A DNA stretch of 64,000 nucleotides from NCBI GenBank assembly GCA_049459795.1, contig JBMUDS010000002.1, forward strand, positions 1 to 64,000, read 5' to 3'. Positions 17,010-26,882 of this stretch are shown piece after piece (position 1 is the stretch's first letter; each line of letters begins with the position of its first letter). The position numbers were made by a program, and so were the translations under genes. The notes beneath the pieces are model-generated. The model was not told the origin of the DNA and ran no database searches. It saw only the letters and a list, made by a program, of their open reading frames with translations. This DNA is from SYAN01 sp049459795 (GTDB lineage Bacteria > Actinomycetota > Actinomycetes > Nanopelagicales > Nanopelagicaceae).

Positions 17010-19478
17010 ATGTCCGAGCGCAGCCATGCGGCCTATGACATCCAAGGTGTCCAAGAGAAATGGCTGACACGCTGGGACGAATTGGCTCCGTTTCGATCCG
17101 GTCTCAAAGATGATCCGCGGCCGAAGAAGTACGTCCTTGATATGTTCCCGTATCCGTCGGGAGATCTTCATATGGGTCATGCGGAGGCTTATGCACTCGG
17201 CGATGTGATCGCACGCTATTGGGTACAGCGTGGCTTTAACGTGCTTCATCCGATCGGATGGGATGCGTTCGGTCTACCTGCTGAGAATGCAGCGATCAAG
17301 CGAAATTCGGATCCTCGTGAGTGGACCTACGAGAACATCGCTACACAGCGAGCATCAATGCGTCGCTATGCATGTTCCTTCGATTGGGATCGCATCCTCA
17401 ACACCTGCGATCCAGAGTATTACCGATGGAACCAGTGGATCTTCTTGAAGTTCTACGAGCGCGGTCTTGCCTACCGCAAGGATTCACCGGTCAATTGGTG
17501 CCCTGATTGCCAGACCGTACTTGCGAACGAACAAGTAGTCGCTGGTTTATGTGAGCGTTGTGACACTGAGGTGACGAAGAAGAAGTTGACCCAGTGGTAC
17601 TTCAAGATCACGGATTATGCGGATCGACTGCTCGATGACATGGAGCAGTTGGAAGGCAAGTGGCCCGAGAAGGTCTTGACCATGCAGCGCAATTGGATCG
17701 GGAAGTCGACCGGCGCGAAAGTGGATTTCAGGGTCGAAGGCAGGGCTGATCCGATCACTATCTTCACTACACGCCCCGATACGCTCTTTGGCGCGACATT
17801 CATGGTGGTTGCAGTCGATAGTGAGTTGGCGCGTGAACTCGTCACCGGTAGTGGCGTCGAGGAAGAGTTCGATGCATATCTCGAATCAGTCCGTGCTGCT
17901 TCAGACATCGACCGACTCTCGACGGAGCGAAAGAAGACGGGTGTCTTCTTGAATCGCTATGCGATCAACCCGATCAACGATGAGCGGATACCTATTTGGG
18001 CGAGCGACTATGTCCTTGCTGATTACGGTACCGGCGCCATCATGGCTGTTCCAGCGCATGATCAACGTGACCTTGATTTCGCTCACGCGATGGGACTTCC
18101 GGTCCGTGTCGTCGTCGCCACGGAGGAAGGGGATCCAGCAGGGAGCGGAGTCGCCACGATCGGCGATGGTCTCCTTATCAATTCCGCAGCCTACGACGGA
18201 CTCGATGTGAAGAGTGCGGGAAGTCGGATCGTCACAGACCTTGCCGTCAAGAAGTCAGCGAGCGCTACAGATAATTACAGATTACGAGATTGGTTGATCT
18301 CCCGACAGCGGTTTTGGGGAACGCCGATCCCCATCATCCATTGCCCAGGTTGCGGCGAAGTTCCCGTCCCACTCGATCAACTTCCGGTAAAGCTTCCCAC
18401 CGCGAAGGACCTCGACCTCAAACCTAAAGGTGTCTCGCCTCTTGCTACGGCAGAGGATTGGGTCAACGTCTCGTGCCCTCAGTGTTCGGCACCTGCGAAG
18501 CGTGATACCGACACGATGGATACTTTCGTCGATTCATCGTGGTATTTCCTTCGTTACACCAGCGTCGATCGCGATGACAAGCCATTCGATGAGGAAGCGG
18601 TCAAGACCTGGTTGCCGGTCGATCAATATGTCGGCGGTGTGACACATGCGATCTTGCATCTTCTCTACTCGCGCTTCTTCACCAAAGCGCTCTTCGATAT
18701 GGGGTATCTGGATTTCACCGAACCCTTCACGAGATTGCTCAATCAAGGCATGGTCCTGATGGATGGATCCGCGATGAGCAAGAGTCGTGGGAATCTCGTG
18801 CGGCTATCCGATGAGTTGGCCAACCACGGTGTCGATGCGATTCGCCTTTCCATGGTCTTCGCAGGCCCACCTGAGGATGACATCGATTGGAAGGATGTCT
18901 CTCCATCAGGTTCGGTCAAGTTCTTGAGCCGAGCATGGCGCCTAGCGAAAGACGTTACGAGTCCTGTAGGTGTCGATCCAAGCACCGGTTCTATCGATCT
19001 ACGTAAGGTGACGCATAAAACCCTTGCCGATGTCTCATTCGCAGTCGAGTCATTCCGTTTCAATGTCGCAGTCGCTCGCATCATGGAGTTGGTCAATGCC
19101 ACAAGAAAGGCGATCGATACAGGTGTCGGTGGATCCGATCCAGCGGTACGTGAGGCGACGGAGGTGGTTGCGATCGCTCTCTCTTTGGTCGCACCGTATA
19201 CGGCGGAGGAGATGTGGGAGATCCTCGGCCATCGACCATCGATCGCCCGTGCCGGATGGCCGACTCTCGATCCGAGTTTGGTTTCCGCAGATAGCGTCAT
19301 CGCCGTCCTTCAGGTCAATGGAAAGATCAAGGATCGCATCGAAGTTTCACCTGACATCTCTGATGCCGAGTTGGAGAATGTTGCGATGGGAAATGATGCG
19401 ATCAAGAGTGAGATCGCATCTGCAACGATCAAGAAGGTCATCACGAAGGCACCTAAGCTCGTCAATATCGTGATCTGA
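17010..19478 (+). CDS. leuS: Leucyl-tRNA synthetase
   Basis: 822 residues. Class I synthetase with MFPYPSGDLHMGHAEAY (HIGH-type motif, residues 54-57) and AMSKSRGN (KMSKS-type loop, 588-592). The CP1 editing domain contains TTRPDTLFGATFMVVA and GTGAIMAVPAHDQRD. Two zinc-like clusters, CPDCQ...CERCD and CPGCG...CPQCS, are seen. I start at the ATG at 17010 (MSERSHAAYD) because the 40 residues upstream lie within the SDR gene and are not synthetase-like. Confidence 0.97.
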   Translation: MSERSHAAYDIQGVQEKWLTRWDELAPFRSGLKDDPRPKKYVLDMFPYPSGDLHMGHAEAYALGDVIARYWVQRGFNVLHPIGWDAFGLPAENAAIKRNSDPREWTYENIATQRASMRRYACSFDWDRILNTCDPEYYRWNQWIFLKFYERGLAYRKDSPVNWCPDCQTVLANEQVVAGLCERCDTEVTKKKLTQWYFKITDYADRLLDDMEQLEGKWPEKVLTMQRNWIGKSTGAKVDFRVEGRADPITIFTTRPDTLFGATFMVVAVDSELARELVTGSGVEEEFDAYLESVRAASDIDRLSTERKKTGVFLNRYAINPINDERIPIWASDYVLADYGTGAIMAVPAHDQRDLDFAHAMGLPVRVVVATEEGDPAGSGVATIGDGLLINSAAYDGLDVKSAGSRIVTDLAVKKSASATDNYRLRDWLISRQRFWGTPIPIIHCPGCGEVPVPLDQLPVKLPTAKDLDLKPKGVSPLATAEDWVNVSCPQCSAPAKRDTDTMDTFVDSSWYFLRYTSVDRDDKPFDEEAVKTWLPVDQYVGGVTHAILHLLYSRFFTKALFDMGYLDFTEPFTRLLNQGMVLMDGSAMSKSRGNLVRLSDELANHGVDAIRLSMVFAGPPEDDIDWKDVSPSGSVKFLSRAWRLAKDVTSPVGVDPSTGSIDLRKVTHKTLADVSFAVESFRFNVAVARIMELVNATRKAIDTGVGGSDPAVREATEVVAIALSLVAPYTAEEMWEILGHRPSIARAGWPTLDPSLVSADSVIAVLQVNGKIKDRIEVSPDISDAELENVAMGNDAIKSEIASATIKKVITKAPKLVNIVI

Positions 19479-19557
19479 TCTTTCAACAACCAGCCCTCAT
19501 CAACAGTCGTCGATAGTCACACCGCCTAACCTGGCGTCACAGCAGTTTGATCGCGCC

Positions 19558-20154
19558 ATGAAACTATCCGATCTCACAAAGGAACAACGACGTGGCTTGG
19601 TGGTCATCTCGATCACTGCTCTCGCTTTCGCACTCTTCTCTTTCTTCTCGGCGCGAGGTGAGGCTGTCCCTCAGGTCGTCGCCACATCGCCAACGGTCGC
19701 TTCGCCACCGGCACTCGTCATCTTCGTCGACATCACAGGGAGAGTGAAGGCACCTGGTGTCTATCAATTGCCCGATGGATCACGGGTCATCGATGCCGTC
19801 ACGATGGCAGGTGGATTCAAGCGAGGCTTTGACGCCTCGCACATCAATCTCGCGAGGAAATTGATCGATGGTGAGCAGGTTGCGATCAAGAGCAAGAAGT
19901 TCCAACCGATCACACCTCCAGCCACGCGAAAGGGAATCTTTGGCGGATCTAGTGGCTACAACGGCATGGTCTCGATAAATTCCGGTACGAAAGCTCAATT
20001 CGATTCACTACCTGGCATCGGACCAGTCTTGGCACAGCGAATCATCGATCACCGCACAAGAAATGGTTCTTTCGCGACCATCGAATCGATCCAGGATGTC
20101 TCTGGGATCGGCGCTTCCATCTTCGGTCAGATCTCTAGTCGCCTGACGCTCTGA
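19558..20154 (+). CDS. comEA: Competence protein ComEA, DNA-binding
   Basis: 198 residues: one N-terminal membrane anchor (about 14-31), an SLBB domain (DITGRVKAPGVYQLPDGSRVIDAV...GG), a low-complexity linker, and two helix-hairpin-helix motifs (FDSLPGIGPVLAQRIIDHR and IQDVSGIGASIFGQI). ComEA binds incoming double-stranded DNA outside the membrane and hands it to ComEC, encoded next. TTTGAT ends six bases before the ATG. Presence of comEA-comEC suggests DNA uptake, though no pilus genes are in the window. Confidence 0.93.
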   Translation: MKLSDLTKEQRRGLVVISITALAFALFSFFSARGEAVPQVVATSPTVASPPALVIFVDITGRVKAPGVYQLPDGSRVIDAVTMAGGFKRGFDASHINLARKLIDGEQVAIKSKKFQPITPPATRKGIFGGSSGYNGMVSINSGTKAQFDSLPGIGPVLAQRIIDHRTRNGSFATIESIQDVSGIGASIFGQISSRLTL

Positions 20155-20252
20155 GAAGTTCCACATCGCTCGCGAAGGCTCCTCTTCCGCGAATCGCAGT
20201 TGCGCTCTGGATCGGCGTCCTTGTCGGGTTAGAGATCAGTTCGTGGTCGCAG

Positions 20253-22421
20253 TTGCTCAGCATCCTCATCGTGCTCGGGCTCATCGCCATCGGAGTGCTA
20301 TCGAAGGCTTCGCGGCTGCTCGTCTCATTGATTCTCGTCGCACTCTCGCTCATTCTGATCCGGGAGAGCGGTGAGAGATGGGAGTCCGGGGAAGATGCCA
20401 TCCCATTCGAGATCGTCGCAAGGACAGATGCCGATCCACTTCCAGCACGCGTCTACGGCTCGACGAAGAGAGGTGGATCATGTTCATTTCGTGCGGAGAG
20501 TCGCCGCCTCCGTGAAGTGGATCGCCAGCTTCCACTTCGGGTGATCAGTGAAGATTGCAACGTCTTCTTCGGTCAGGTGCTGAGCGGTGTCGGACGAATG
20601 AAGCACAGTGACGAAAGACGAGTTGCGGCAATGTTGATCATCGATGAGATCACTCATCGCGATGCGGCTCCACTCTGGGAGGGTCTTGATCACCTTCGAA
20701 AGCGATATCGCACGCTTTTCGTCAACCGCGGCGATGGAGCATCACTGGTACCCGGCATGGTGATCGGAGATACCGCGCTGCAAAGCGAAGAGTTCGACGC
20801 AGCGATGCGAACTGCGGGACTTTCACATCTCACCGCAGTGAGCGGCGCGAATTTCTCGATCGTCGCAACGATGGTGTTATGGATCGTCTCGCTTCGTATC
20901 AGGGATCGACGAGTGCGCATCCTCATCACTGCGGCGAGCCTTCTCCTCTTCACAGTCGTCGTGCGCCCGTCGCCATCGGTGCTCCGTGCCGGAGTGATGG
21001 CAGCGGTCGTTCTCTATGCACAGTTACGCGGGAATCAACGATCTTCACTCCTTGCTCTATCGGGAGCCGTCGTGATCCTCTTGCTGATCGACCCATATCA
21101 GGGTGGTGACGCAGGTTTCGCTCTCTCAGTCCTTGCAACTTTCTCGATCATCGTCATCTCTCCGAAGCTAACGGAGTGGATGGTCACTCGATTGCGTTTG
21201 CCTCACGTGGTCGCAGAGGTCATCGCTATCCCCACCTCAGCAACTCTTCTCTGTACTCCGATCATCATCGCCATCTCAGGGAAACTCTCCTTTGCCTCCA
21301 TCCCACTCAACGTCTTCGCGGCACCCTTGGTGCCATTGGTAACGATCGCAGGATTCATCGCTTTTCTCTCACTTCCCCTTGACCCGATCATCTCCTCGCT
21401 ACCTACCGCTTTCCTCGCACATATCGCTGAGCTCGCAGCCTGGCCGATCGCATATATATCGCATTGGAGCTATCTCACTCCGATCATCGAGATGCCCTTT
21501 GGCTTTGCGGGTAGCGCGCTCTTCGTGATCGTCGCACTCTTGATCTCTTTATTCTTGTCCAGCTTCAGAAACACGAGTTTGATCAGATTCCACGGCATAC
21601 GGAAACTGATGATCATCACCGTCATTCTCATCCTTCCTGCCAGCGCACTCTCTTTGAACTCCTATCGCACGTGGCAGCTTTACCAATGTGATGTAGGTCA
21701 AGGAGATGCACTCTTGGTCCGAACAGGTGGGACAAGTGCGATGGTGATCGATGTCGGTCCAGACCCTTCTCTCATCGATCGCTGTCTACGAAAGGCTGGA
21801 GTGAAGTCAATCTCACTCTTAGTTATCACCCATCTTCATGCCGATCATTACGGTGGTCTTTCAGGGTTACTGAGAGGTCGGAGAGTAGAGAGATGGTGGC
21901 TTCCACCACAAAGGAATCCATTGTCAGTGAATGAGGATCTCATCGGGTTCGAAAAGATGATCGGACGGCCCCCAGAGTTCGTCGAGAGCGGGATGAGTTT
22001 CCTTTTGGGAGATATCGCAATCGACGTGCTCTGGCCGGATGCCGAATATTCCGCTGCACCGAAGTTGGCCGGCGATGGGTCTGAAGAGAACAATCGCAGC
22101 GTCACATTGATGATCAAGAAGGACGATGCGGTCATCTTTGCGGGAGGTGATATCGAGCCAGTTGCCCAGGCCGCGATCGCCGAGCGATACGAACTCTCAG
22201 AGGTCGACATCTATAAAGTCAGTCATCATGGCTCTGGTTTTCGTGACCTCAACTTCGATCGCGAGCTCCGCCCCTCCATCGCATTGATCAGCGTGGGTGA
22301 TAGGAATCCTTACGGTCATCCCGATGCCACGACATTGGAGGCGCTCGCTCCAGCGCGCATTCTTCGGACCGATATCGATGGTGCGATCCGACTCACCTGG
22401 TGGCCGCTGCGGGTCAGATAG
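20253..22421 (+). CDS. comEC: Competence protein ComEC/Rec2, DNA channel
   Basis: 722 residues from the first standard start (TTG). Order: N-terminal DUF4131-like soluble region, the Competence membrane domain (MVIGDTAL...FDAAMRTAGLSHLTAVSGANFS, followed by many helices), and a C-terminal metallo-beta-lactamase-like domain (ITHLHADHYGGL, KVSHHGS). It forms the channel passing single-stranded DNA and may degrade the other strand. The frame stays open upstream to 20139 and encodes PLPRIAVALWIGVLVGLE, which looks like the usual first membrane helix. The real start may therefore be a CTG at 20151, overlapping the comEA stop. Confidence 0.9.
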   Translation: MLSILIVLGLIAIGVLSKASRLLVSLILVALSLILIRESGERWESGEDAIPFEIVARTDADPLPARVYGSTKRGGSCSFRAESRRLREVDRQLPLRVISEDCNVFFGQVLSGVGRMKHSDERRVAAMLIIDEITHRDAAPLWEGLDHLRKRYRTLFVNRGDGASLVPGMVIGDTALQSEEFDAAMRTAGLSHLTAVSGANFSIVATMVLWIVSLRIRDRRVRILITAASLLLFTVVVRPSPSVLRAGVMAAVVLYAQLRGNQRSSLLALSGAVVILLLIDPYQGGDAGFALSVLATFSIIVISPKLTEWMVTRLRLPHVVAEVIAIPTSATLLCTPIIIAISGKLSFASIPLNVFAAPLVPLVTIAGFIAFLSLPLDPIISSLPTAFLAHIAELAAWPIAYISHWSYLTPIIEMPFGFAGSALFVIVALLISLFLSSFRNTSLIRFHGIRKLMIITVILILPASALSLNSYRTWQLYQCDVGQGDALLVRTGGTSAMVIDVGPDPSLIDRCLRKAGVKSISLLVITHLHADHYGGLSGLLRGRRVERWWLPPQRNPLSVNEDLIGFEKMIGRPPEFVESGMSFLLGDIAIDVLWPDAEYSAAPKLAGDGSEENNRSVTLMIKKDDAVIFAGGDIEPVAQAAIAERYELSEVDIYKVSHHGSGFRDLNFDRELRPSIALISVGDRNPYGHPDATTLEALAPARILRTDIDGAIRLTWWPLRVR

Positions 22422-22422
22422 A

Positions 22423-22428
22423 TATATT
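22423..22428 (+). promoter_or_regulatory. Putative -10 element (leaderless) of holA
   Basis: TATATT, close to consensus, six bases before the ATG at 22435 and immediately after the comEC stop. Confidence 0.6.
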
Positions 22429-22434
22429 CGCACC

Positions 22435-23412
22435 ATGGAACCGCTGATCCTCATCCATGGGAGTGAAGAGGTCATCGCTGAGCGTGTCCTTCGTGAGGTG
22501 GTCGCACACGTAGGCGAACACGAACGAACTACGGTGGATTGTGGTGAGATCGATGCCGGAGCCTTCTCAGAGGCGATCGCTCCATCACTCTTCTCAGATC
22601 GTCGATTGATAGTCGTGAAGAACCTCCAAGATCTCGATAGTGAATTCCACAGCGAAGTCGATCGTTACATCGACGATCCAGATCCAGCGAATGTAGTGGT
22701 CTTCATCCATAGGGGGGGAGTCAAAGGGAAAGGACTCCTGGATCGGATCAAGAAGAAGGGTGCGAAAATCTTCCCGGCAGAGCCATTGAAGAAATCATCG
22801 GATCGCATGGCATTCATCCGTGAGGAATTCCAACGTTTGGGTAGGAAGATCTCTAGCGAAGCGCTCGCAGCTCTTGTTGCAGGTTTCTCTGATATGCGCG
22901 AGATGACGAGTGTCGCGCAACAACTTGCAAAGGATGTCCCGCAAGGGAAGTTGATCGATGAGGAAGCCGTGATCAACATGACCCAAGGACGTCGCATCAC
23001 GAGTGGATTCGAAGTCGCGGATGCAGTCGTCGCCAAGGATCCACGGAAGGCGCTGGTCTCCACCCGCTATGCCTTCGAAAGTGGCGTTGAACCGATGGCG
23101 ATCTTCACAGCAGTGAAGATGTCGATCATCTCGATGCTCAAAGTCATCGATCTGCCACGTAGCGCCAGATCATTCGAGCTTGCTGGAGAACTGGGGATGG
23201 CACCCTGGCAGATCGACAAAGCACGTCGTCAGATTGCGAACTGGAGCGAAGAGGATTTCGATCTTGCGCTCAATGAGATCGTTAGGGCGGATTGGGCGGT
23301 CAAGGGCGGCGAGGGACACCCTCACTATGCGGTCGAGCGGATGGTCCTGGCTATCGCATCGTCGGGTCGATTGGTTCGCTCCCCGGATCAGAGTCGAGCC
23401 TGGCGGAAGTAG
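22435..23412 (+). CDS. holA: DNA polymerase III delta subunit
   Basis: 325 residues. The start EPLILIHGSEEVIAERVLREVV matches HolA, followed by the AAA+-like fold with VVVFIHRGGVKGKGLLDRIKK and C-terminal helical collar region. Delta opens the sliding clamp within the clamp loader. I start at the ATG at 22435 because the upstream extension lies in comEC. comEA-comEC-holA-rpsT is a frequent order in Actinobacteria, which supports the calls. Confidence 0.93.
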   Translation: MEPLILIHGSEEVIAERVLREVVAHVGEHERTTVDCGEIDAGAFSEAIAPSLFSDRRLIVVKNLQDLDSEFHSEVDRYIDDPDPANVVVFIHRGGVKGKGLLDRIKKKGAKIFPAEPLKKSSDRMAFIREEFQRLGRKISSEALAALVAGFSDMREMTSVAQQLAKDVPQGKLIDEEAVINMTQGRRITSGFEVADAVVAKDPRKALVSTRYAFESGVEPMAIFTAVKMSIISMLKVIDLPRSARSFELAGELGMAPWQIDKARRQIANWSEEDFDLALNEIVRADWAVKGGEGHPHYAVERMVLAIASSGRLVRSPDQSRAWRK

Positions 23413-23424
23413 CAAATCGCCGGT

Positions 23425-23454
23425 TTGTCGCCCCTCTTTCGCTGCTGGTAACCT
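23425..23454 (+). promoter_or_regulatory. Putative promoter of rpsT
   Basis: TTGTCG (23425-23430), 18-base spacer, TAACCT (23449-23454). Unlike leaderless genes, a leader of about 45 bases then carries a ribosome site (AAGGGG) before the GTG start. Confidence 0.5.
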
Positions 23455-23505
23455 TCCCCCTCTTAAACCGCACAATCAACGATCAATTTTTCAAGGGGTT
23501 TCTTC

Positions 23506-23775
23506 GTGGCCAACATCAAGTCTCAGATCAAGCGCATCAAGACCAATTCGAAGGCACAGGAGCGCAATAAGGCAGTTCGCTCCTCGCTCAAGACCGCGGT
23601 CCGTCGCTTCCGTGAGGCTCTCGCTGGCGGAGATAGCTCTGTTGCGAAGCAAGAACTTCGTGCGGCATCTCGCGCACTCGATGTAGCGGTCACCAAGGGT
23701 GTCATTCACAAGAACCAGGCGGCAAACAAGAAGTCAGCGATGGCACGTGCTGCCGCCAAAGCTGGCGTCAAGTAA
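23506..23775 (+). CDS. rpsT: 30S ribosomal protein S20
   Basis: 89 residues, GTG start. Begins MANIKSQIKRIKTNSKAQERNKAVRS and ends in the basic NKKSAMARAAAKAGVK, both typical. S20 binds 16S rRNA early in assembly. A purine-rich AAGGGG about seven bases upstream serves as ribosome site. A 7-bp hairpin (ATCGGTC/GACCGAT, 23787-23803) lies downstream without a T-run and runs into the lepA start. Confidence 0.96.
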   Translation: MANIKSQIKRIKTNSKAQERNKAVRSSLKTAVRRFREALAGGDSSVAKQELRAASRALDVAVTKGVIHKNQAANKKSAMARAAAKAGVK

Positions 23776-23801
23776 TTCGATACCGGATCGGTCGGTGACC
23801 G

Positions 23802-25670
23802 ATGCCCGCACTTCCATCACATAAGGCCCCGCAACCTGCTGCCACGGACCCAGTCTCGATCCGCAACTTCTGCATCATCGCCCATATCGATCATGGCAAG
23901 TCGACGCTTGCAGATCGTATGCTCCAAATCACTGAGGTAGTCGACGCTCGGAACATGCGCGATCAATATCTCGATCGCATGGATATCGAACGAGAACGTG
24001 GCATCACCATTAAGTCGCAGGCAGTGCGTTTGCCGTGGACCAGTGGTATCGATGGCAAGGATTACATCCTCAACATGATCGATACTCCAGGTCATGTCGA
24101 TTTCACCTATGAAGTCTCGCGGTCACTCGCGGCATGCGAGGGTGCGATCCTCCTGGTCGATTGCGCACAGGGAATAGAAGCGCAGACGCTTGCGAACCTC
24201 TATCTTGCGATGGAGAACAATCTCACGATCATCCCGGTGCTCAACAAGATCGACCTTCCAGCTGCACAGCCAGATAAATTCGCCGCAGAGCTAGCGAAGC
24301 TGATCGGATGTAAACCTGAGGATTGTCTTCGAGTCTCCGGCAAAACGGGTGAAGGTGTTCGAGAGTTACTTGATGAGATCGTGAAGCAGGTCCCGCCACC
24401 TACTGGTGCGAGCGATAAGCCCGCGCGTGCTCTCATCTTCGACTCTGTCTATGACACCTATCGCGGAGTAGTCACTTATGTCCGGGTCGTCGACGGCAAG
24501 CTCTCGCCACGCGATCAGATACAGATGCTCTCGACCGGCGTCAAACATGAGATGTTGGAAGTCGGCGTGATCTCGCCAGAGCCAAAGGCCAGCGGCGGAC
24601 TTGGCGTCGGTGAAGTGGGTTATCTCATCACCGGTGTTAAGGATGTGAGGCAAAGCCGCGTCGGGGATACCGTTACGACGGCAGTAAGGCCTGCGACCCA
24701 AGCGCTCGCCGGATACAAGGATCCGAAGCCGATGGTCTTCTCCGGCCTCTATCCGATCGATGGCGATGACTATCCCGTACTTCGCGATGCGTTAGAGAAG
24801 CTGCAACTCAACGATGCAGCACTGGTCTACGAACCAGAGACCTCTGCCGCGCTAGGTTTTGGTTTCCGTTGTGGCTTCCTTGGACTCTTGCATATGGAGA
24901 TCGTTCGTGAACGTTTGGAGCGGGAATTCAATCTCTCGCTGATCTCCACTGCACCGAACGTGGTCTACCGGGTCATCACTGACGACAATAAGGAGCTGAT
25001 CGTCACCAACCCAAGTGAGTACCCTTCTGGGAAAGTCGCACAGGTATTCGAACCTGTAGTCCGCGCGACAGTCCTTTCTCCGAGTGAGTTCATCGGCACC
25101 ATCATGGAACTGTGCCAACAGCGACGCGGCATCTTGATGGGAATGGACTATCTCTCAGAAGACCGAGTCGAGATCCGATACAAACTTCCTCTTGCCGAGA
25201 TCGTCTTCGATTTCTTCGATCAACTCAAGTCCCGCACTCGGGGATATGCATCCCTGGATTACGAACCCACCGGTGAGGAAGAGGGAGATCTGGTCAAGGT
25301 CGATATCTTGTTGCAGGGCGATACCGTGGATGCGTTCTCAGCGATCGTGCATCGAGAGAAGGCATATTCCTACGGTGTCACGATGACCCAGAAACTTCGC
25401 GAGTTGATCCCAAGACAGCAGTTCGAAGTGCCGATCCAAGCCGCCATCGGAGCGCGCATCATCGCTCGCGAGAACATCAGGGCCATTCGCAAGGACGTTC
25501 TCGCCAAGTGCTACGGCGGTGACATCACCCGTAAGCGAAAGCTCTTGGAGAAGCAGAAAGAGGGCAAGAAGCGCATGAAGATGGTCGGCCGCGTGGAAGT
25601 CCCACATGAGTCATTCATCGCTGCGCTCTCAACCAATCCAGAGAGCGAGAAGAGCAAGCAGAAGAAGTGA
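23802..25670 (+). CDS. lepA: Elongation factor 4 (LepA)
   Basis: 622 residues. GTPase motifs: AHIDHGKST, RERGITIKSQAV (switch I), DTPGHVDF, and NKIDLP. The LepA-specific C-terminal domain ends in CYGGDITRKRKLLEKQKEGKKRMK. LepA acts on ribosomes during initiation or stress-related back-translocation. The ATG at 23802 falls at the foot of the small hairpin after rpsT. It overlaps hemW by four bases. Confidence 0.96.
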   Translation: MPALPSHKAPQPAATDPVSIRNFCIIAHIDHGKSTLADRMLQITEVVDARNMRDQYLDRMDIERERGITIKSQAVRLPWTSGIDGKDYILNMIDTPGHVDFTYEVSRSLAACEGAILLVDCAQGIEAQTLANLYLAMENNLTIIPVLNKIDLPAAQPDKFAAELAKLIGCKPEDCLRVSGKTGEGVRELLDEIVKQVPPPTGASDKPARALIFDSVYDTYRGVVTYVRVVDGKLSPRDQIQMLSTGVKHEMLEVGVISPEPKASGGLGVGEVGYLITGVKDVRQSRVGDTVTTAVRPATQALAGYKDPKPMVFSGLYPIDGDDYPVLRDALEKLQLNDAALVYEPETSAALGFGFRCGFLGLLHMEIVRERLEREFNLSLISTAPNVVYRVITDDNKELIVTNPSEYPSGKVAQVFEPVVRATVLSPSEFIGTIMELCQQRRGILMGMDYLSEDRVEIRYKLPLAEIVFDFFDQLKSRTRGYASLDYEPTGEEEGDLVKVDILLQGDTVDAFSAIVHREKAYSYGVTMTQKLRELIPRQQFEVPIQAAIGARIIARENIRAIRKDVLAKCYGGDITRKRKLLEKQKEGKKRMKMVGRVEVPHESFIAALSTNPESEKSKQKK

Positions 25671-26827
25671 TCGTCAAATCTCTTTCCTTCTATATCCACA
25701 TCCCTTACTGCTTAACGCGATGTGGTTACTGCGACTTCAATACCTATACGCCTGAAGAGCTCGGTCAATCAGAACTCGGACGAAGCGAGATCTCATCGCG
25801 CTACATCTCGGCGGCGGTAGGAGAGATCGAGAGAGCGGCGGGAAAGGTCCCAGGTGATCCGGTCGTTCCCACCATCTTCTTTGGTGGCGGCACTCCCTCA
25901 TTGATGAGCCCTTCAGATATCAAGAGTGCGATCACTGCGATCCGGGATCGATTCGAACTCGCTGCCGATTGCGAGATTACGATGGAGGCCAACCCCGACA
26001 CGGTGGATCAAGGAAATCTCGAAGGCTTCGTCGAGGCCGGAGTCAACAGGTTCTCTTTCGGCCTCCAATCTGCAAATGCCTCGGTCCTTAAGGTCCTGGA
26101 GCGAACCCATCGCCTGGAGAATGTGGAGCGAGCGCTTACGATCGCATCAACGCTAGGCGTCGCGGATCTCAGTGTCGACCTCATCTACGGCACGCCAGGA
26201 GAGAGCATTGCTGAACTGCATGAGTCACTCGATTTCGCACTCTCGCTTCCCATCAATCACATCTCCGCATATGCACTGATCGTCGAAGAGGGAACGAGAC
26301 TTGCGCGTCGCATCGATCGTGGTGAGATCGATGCGCCTGATGACGATGAAATGGCAGAGAAGTATCTTCTGATCGACGACAGATTGAGTAAGGCAGGGTT
26401 CGGTTGGTACGAACTGAGCAATTGGTCGAAACCAGGCGGCGAATCAGAACATAACCAGGTCTATTGGCGAGGTGGCGAGTGGTGGGGAATAGGACCTGGT
26501 GCACACTCTTATCTAGGCAATCGCCGATGGTGGAATATCAAGAGTCCGATTCGATATATCGATGCGATCAATGGCGGAGATGTAGTGGAAGCACGGGATG
26601 AGATCTTGACTGAGACGAATCGATCGGATGAACGGATCATGTTGATGATGCGTTTACGTGACGGTCTTCGACGAAGTGATTTGACGGTAGAACAAGTCCG
26701 AGTGATCGATGAATATGTGACATCAGGCGCCATCGATGATGCTGCCTGGCAGGGAGGGAGAGTGGTCCTGACTCTCACCGGGCGTCTCATCGCAGATCGA
26801 GTGGTACGTGATGTCGTCGCGGCCTGA
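25667..26827 (+). CDS. hemW: Radical SAM heme chaperone HemW
   Basis: 386 residues, GTG start overlapping the lepA stop (GTGA). The radical SAM cluster motif CxxxCxxC is C15/C19/C22 within HIPYCLTRCGYCDF, followed by FFGGGTPSLM and the RFSFGLQS block. Often misnamed coproporphyrinogen III dehydrogenase; the fourth-position CxxxCxxCxC cysteine of HemN is replaced by Phe in CGYCDF, which points to HemW. lepA-hemW is a conserved pair. Confidence 0.93.
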   Translation: MIVKSLSFYIHIPYCLTRCGYCDFNTYTPEELGQSELGRSEISSRYISAAVGEIERAAGKVPGDPVVPTIFFGGGTPSLMSPSDIKSAITAIRDRFELAADCEITMEANPDTVDQGNLEGFVEAGVNRFSFGLQSANASVLKVLERTHRLENVERALTIASTLGVADLSVDLIYGTPGESIAELHESLDFALSLPINHISAYALIVEEGTRLARRIDRGEIDAPDDDEMAEKYLLIDDRLSKAGFGWYELSNWSKPGGESEHNQVYWRGGEWWGIGPGAHSYLGNRRWWNIKSPIRYIDAINGGDVVEARDEILTETNRSDERIMLMMRLRDGLRRSDLTVEQVRVIDEYVTSGAIDDAAWQGGRVVLTLTGRLIADRVVRDVVAA

Positions 26828-26882
26828 CTCCCAGTCATCCACTCGTTTCTCGCGGAATTCGTCGGTGTAGTAATTTCAGCCC

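Noticed and set aside
23787..23803. Terminator after rpsT
   Set aside because: A 7-bp hairpin exists but no T-run follows and the lepA start codon lies at its foot.
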